64,000 nucleotides of DNA. It comes from Hippophae tibetana. Taxonomy: Eukaryota > Streptophyta > Magnoliopsida > Rosales > Elaeagnaceae. The position numbers and the translations under genes were made by a program. A model generated the notes under the pieces. The model ran no database searches. It worked only from the letters and a program-made list of their open reading frames with translations, and was not told where the DNA came from. This document shows, in pieces, positions 60,987-64,000 of this stretch. Each line of letters begins with the position of its first letter. The stretch's first letter is position 1. Location: contig CM072811.1 of assembly GCA_037013495.1 (NCBI GenBank), positions 44,027,452 to 44,091,451 of the forward strand, in the 5' to 3' direction.

Positions 60987-62396
60987 CGATAAAAGCTAAA
61001 AATTAAACTATCCTAAATCACTTTCGTGGATTGAAACGGTTGCATTTAGCCTATGCAACAAGCCGTTAAACCCCTAGGTTGCCCTAGTGGACGAGTTTGA
61101 GTCTCGTGAGGGTTTTCAGTAATGATACCCACAAACATTGAACTAAATGTAAAAAAATAAAAACAATCAAAACAAAAATTAAAATTACAACTCAATCAAA
61201 AATTAATTTAAGAATAAAAGAAAACAACATATCACAAAAATATCTCATACTTTTTAATCTCCTTTAAGATCATAATTAAAATCTCAAGCATAAGTTATTT
61301 TAATCTCTTTAAACAATCATGATTTTATTACAATAATTAGTCGAAAATCATTTTCATATTTCTTTTCAAAAATGTATCAATTTAATTTTACCCAATTTCA
61401 GTGTCATGAATTAGAATTCGCTTCGACTCTATTCCTCACAAGTCAATACTCTCAAAGCACTGAATCCTATGGGTTCAAACACTCATACTAATTTATATGC
61501 GAAAGAGTTGATGTATAGAAATGAACTAATATGTTCGCATATGTATAAAGAATAAAGGCTGAAAGTGTTATTTTAACATTGATCTCATGAAAGGAATCGA
61601 ATGTATAAATTATAAAGATATCATATATAAAAATTATTTTCATGCATAAATCAAACTCATTAAGAAAGAATTTCAAGATATATGCTTTTTATAAATGAAG
61701 AAATTGCAATGACTTTTTTTTTTTAGGGAATTACTTCCTATATCTTTCTTTTGTATTTAACCTTTACTCACAACTTTGTTGGCAATGTGGGTCATAGTAT
61801 GTAGATGATACTATTTTTTTTATCTCTCTATACATTTTTTTTATATGTATTTTTTTTAGAGAGTCAACCCATGTACAGATTGTACATTTTTTTGGATTTT
61901 GGTGAGTGGTTAATTTTGTGGCTTTTCTGTTTGATCTTGGTTTAGGTAACCCCAGATATGTCTTTTTGTTTTTGTAGCAGTCATGCATGAATGAGATATA
62001 AGCATATACTATCCATTTCTACTCAAATCGTTTAATCTAAACAAAAATAATAATCAAAAATATATGATACTCTATTAAGATGAGAAAAAATTCATACATT
62101 CAATGCTAATACCTATAGAGATCATCTAAACTTTTGAATAAATAAGAAATGTGTTTGGAGTAGAAAAAATATATATTTCACTCTGAATAAAAGAAATTAG
62201 GTTCAAATTATATCTCACAAGGGTAGTCTCCACTAAAAAATTCATAAACACCGATTTTGGGTTTAATATAATTTCCACATTTTATCAAGAAATACTAGTT
62301 ATGACAAAAACTAACTAATTATCAAAAATAATTACAAAATATTTCATGATATGTTTTCAAAAAATTAATCTAATAGTACCAAAGATTACCTAACAT

Positions 62397-62445
62397 GATG
62401 GGTTGCCTCCCATCCAGCGCTTAGTTTAACGTCTTAGCAAGACGT
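62397..62445. other. Two stem-loops just after the pol stop
   Basis: GATGGG (62397-62402) pairs with CCCATC (62409-62414) around TTGCCT. ACGTCTT (62429-62435) pairs with AAGACGT (62439-62445) around AGC. The 'GGGTTGCCTCCC' form is familiar from this position in many plant gypsy elements. Confidence 0.8.
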
Positions 62446-62457
62446 ATCTTTTTGGTG

Positions 62458-63999
62458 CTAAGGATTACTCAGCCAAATGCAATCTATTTCAGCAATATTG
62501 TTTGGTTCTTCTAAATAAGGCTTGACACGATGGCCATTAACTTTGAACGTTTTTTGTGTCTTGGAGTCCAATAGTTCTACCACTCCATGTTCAAATACCT
62601 GAACTATTGTGAATGGTCCATCCCATCTTGATCTCAGCTTTCCGGGAAACAATCTCAAACGAGAGTTAAATAAAAGAACTTTCATTCCAGGGCGAAAAGT
62701 TTTAGGAACTAGCCTCTTGTCATGATAGCGCTTAGTACGCTCTTTGTATAACTTGGCATTCTCATAAGCTTCATTCCTAATTTCTTCCAACTCATGAAGC
62801 TGGAGTACTCGTTTTTCACCTGCTTTATCTAAATCCATGTTTAGCTCTTTAATTGCCCAATAAGCCTTGTGTTCAAGTTCAACTGGAAGGTGGCACGCTT
62901 TCCCAAAGATTAACCGGTAAGGGCTCATCCCAATAGGTGTTTTGTAAGCGGTGCGGTATGCCCATAAGGCATCATTTAGCTTAAATGCCCAATCCTTCCT
63001 TGAGGGACGCACTGTGCGTTCCAATATTCCCTTAATTTGCCTATTACTTACTTCCACTAAACCGGAAGTTTGAGGATGATATGGAGTAGCTACCTTATGT
63101 GTGATGTTGTACTTGTTTAGTACTCCATCAAAGAGTTTGTTACAAAAATGGCTACCTCCATCACTTATTATAGCTCTAGGCGTTCCGAACCTACTGAATA
63201 TGAATTCTTTCAAGAACTTCACAACAACATTAGCATCATTGGTTTTGGTGGGGATAGCTTCTACCCACTTGGACACATAATCCACAGCAACCAAAATGTA
63301 TTGAAAACCATTAGATGGGGGAAAAGGACCCATAAAGTCAATCCCCCATACATCAAAGAGTTCAACAACTAAATTAGATGTCAAAGGCATTTCATCTCTT
63401 TTGCTTATGTTTCCTGTTCTTTGACATCTATCACATTGTGCACAAAACATATGAGCATCTTTAAAAAGAGTGGGCCAAAAGAATCCAGACTGTAATATCT
63501 TACGGGCTGTCTTTTCACCTCCAAAATGACCCCCACAATGAAGTTCATGACAAAAAGTCAGAATGCTCTTATGTTCTTCTTCAGGTACACACCTCCGGAT
63601 GACTTGATCTTGACCAATTTTGTATAAATAAGGGTCATCCCAGAAATAGTCCTTAATAGTTTTAAAAAACCTTTTCTTGTCCTGATATGAAGTGTTAGGT
63701 CGCAAAACACCAGTGGCAAGATAGTTTACAATATCAGCATACCATGGGTTCGGACCTATGAAAAATAACTGTTCATCAGGAAAGGTTTCAACTATATCGT
63801 CATTACTCTCATCTTTAAGAGAATTGAAGTCAGAAATCAACCTAGACAAATGGTCAGCTACTAAGTTTTCACTGCCTTTCTTATCCTTGATTTCTAGGTC
63901 AAATTCTTGTAAGAGTAAGACCCACCTGATTAATCTTGGCTTGGCATTTGGTTTACTTAATAGGTATCTTAAAGCAGCATGATCAGAATGCACAATCAC
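62458..63999 (-). CDS. Gypsy pol C-terminal part: RNase H and integrase
   Basis: An open frame of 513 residues that continues past the window end. Residues 1-60 are the end of the RNase H domain ([11 protein letters not shown], then [11 protein letters not shown]). The integrase zinc finger follows (HCGGH and CAQCDRCQ, about 150-195). The catalytic core has D in WGIDFMGP, D in ISDGGSHF and E in GLVEVSNRQ, so the DDE triad is complete. A GPY/F-type module (WDGPFTIV) and [10 protein letters not shown] end the protein. Integrase inserts the retrotransposon cDNA into the genome. No stop or frameshift is seen, so this part may be recent or selected. The lineage (Athila-like) is an inference. Confidence 0.95.
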   Translation of the reverse strand: MIVHSDHAALRYLLSKPNAKPRLIRWVLLLQEFDLEIKDKKGSENLVADHLSRLISDFNSLKDESNDDIVETFPDEQLFFIGPNPWYADIVNYLATGVLRPNTSYQDKKRFFKTIKDYFWDDPYLYKIGQDQVIRRCVPEEEHKSILTFCHELHCGGHFGGEKTARKILQSGFFWPTLFKDAHMFCAQCDRCQRTGNISKRDEMPLTSNLVVELFDVWGIDFMGPFPPSNGFQYILVAVDYVSKWVEAIPTKTNDANVVVKFLKEFIFSRFGTPRAIISDGGSHFCNKLFDGVLNKYNITHKVATPYHPQTSGLVEVSNRQIKGILERTVRPSRKDWAFKLNDALWAYRTAYKTPIGMSPYRLIFGKACHLPVELEHKAYWAIKELNMDLDKAGEKRVLQLHELEEIRNEAYENAKLYKERTKRYHDKRLVPKTFRPGMKVLLFNSRLRLFPGKLRSRWDGPFTIVQVFEHGVVELLDSKTQKTFKVNGHRVKPYLEEPNNIAEIDCIWLSNP

Positions 64000-64000
64000 T

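Larger units (their letters stand above)
60945..62457 (-). other. Untranslated region between pol and the 3' LTR of the gypsy element
   Basis: About 1.5 kb with no long frame. No envelope-like gene is seen. Stem-loops lie at both ends. The central part is AT-rich. Confidence 0.7.
58945..64000 (-). mobile_element. Ty3/gypsy retrotransposon, 3' half
   Basis: A minus-strand element with RNase H-integrase coding (63999-62458), an untranslated 3' region (62457-60945) and a 3' LTR (60944-58945). The 5' part lies outside the window. The long LTR, the absence of a chromodomain and the stem-loops after pol suggest the Athila/Tat group; this is an inference. Confidence 0.93.

Noticed and set aside
1-64000. 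CRISPR arrays, operons, Shine-Dalgarno sites, tRNA or rRNA genes
   Set aside because: The window is plant nuclear DNA; no spacer-repeat array was seen and no tRNA or rRNA was recognised by eye. A tRNAscan run could still find a missed tRNA.

Overview
The window reads as nuclear DNA of a flowering plant, most likely a core eudicot. It is very AT-rich, its genes have many introns with canonical plant splice sites, and three protein families take their plant form: a 200-residue TATA-binding protein, a plant glucosidase II beta subunit, and YTH-domain m6A readers of the ECT type. Nothing visible narrows the species further. Exon structures were worked out by hand from reading frame, splice consensus and family conservation.

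Layout. 1-6966 (minus): glucosidase II beta subunit, nine complete exons and the start of a tenth; the 3' end lies outside the window. 7.0-12.1 kb: AT-rich intergenic DNA with degenerate repeats and a decayed caulimovirid-like (endogenous pararetrovirus) fragment at about 9.4-10.9 kb. 12.1-19.6 kb (plus): TBP gene, with a GC-AG intron, a relic duplicated exon and an in-frame duplicated splice donor. 19.7-24.4 kb: AT-rich, no gene seen. 24.98-28.81 kb (minus): YTH/ECT gene copy A. 29.3-41.4 kb: a decayed Mutator-like element whose transposase remnant is on the minus strand, with a possible Ulp1-like remnant, and with a defective Ty1/copia element (31.5-36.8 kb) apparently nested inside. 41.4-51.5 kb: AT-rich DNA with small tandem duplications and a degenerate array. 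52.06-56.14 kb (minus): YTH/ECT copy B, in the same orientation as copy A and inside a duplicated unit of about 5 kb that includes flanking DNA. 58.78-58.94 kb: a 15-bp minisatellite. 58.95-64.0 kb (minus): the 3' part of a Ty3/gypsy element with an open RNase H-integrase frame and a 2.0-kb LTR.

The host genes are housekeeping or regulatory: ER glycoprotein glucose trimming, core transcription initiation, and cytoplasmic m6A reading. No pathway links them and I see no gene cluster. The most informative points are local changes in gene structure: two GC-AG introns, one of them a GT-to-GC difference between the YTH paralogues; the TBP exon/donor duplication that stays in frame; and a family of palindromic GTAACATGTTAC motifs confined to the Mutator-like relic.
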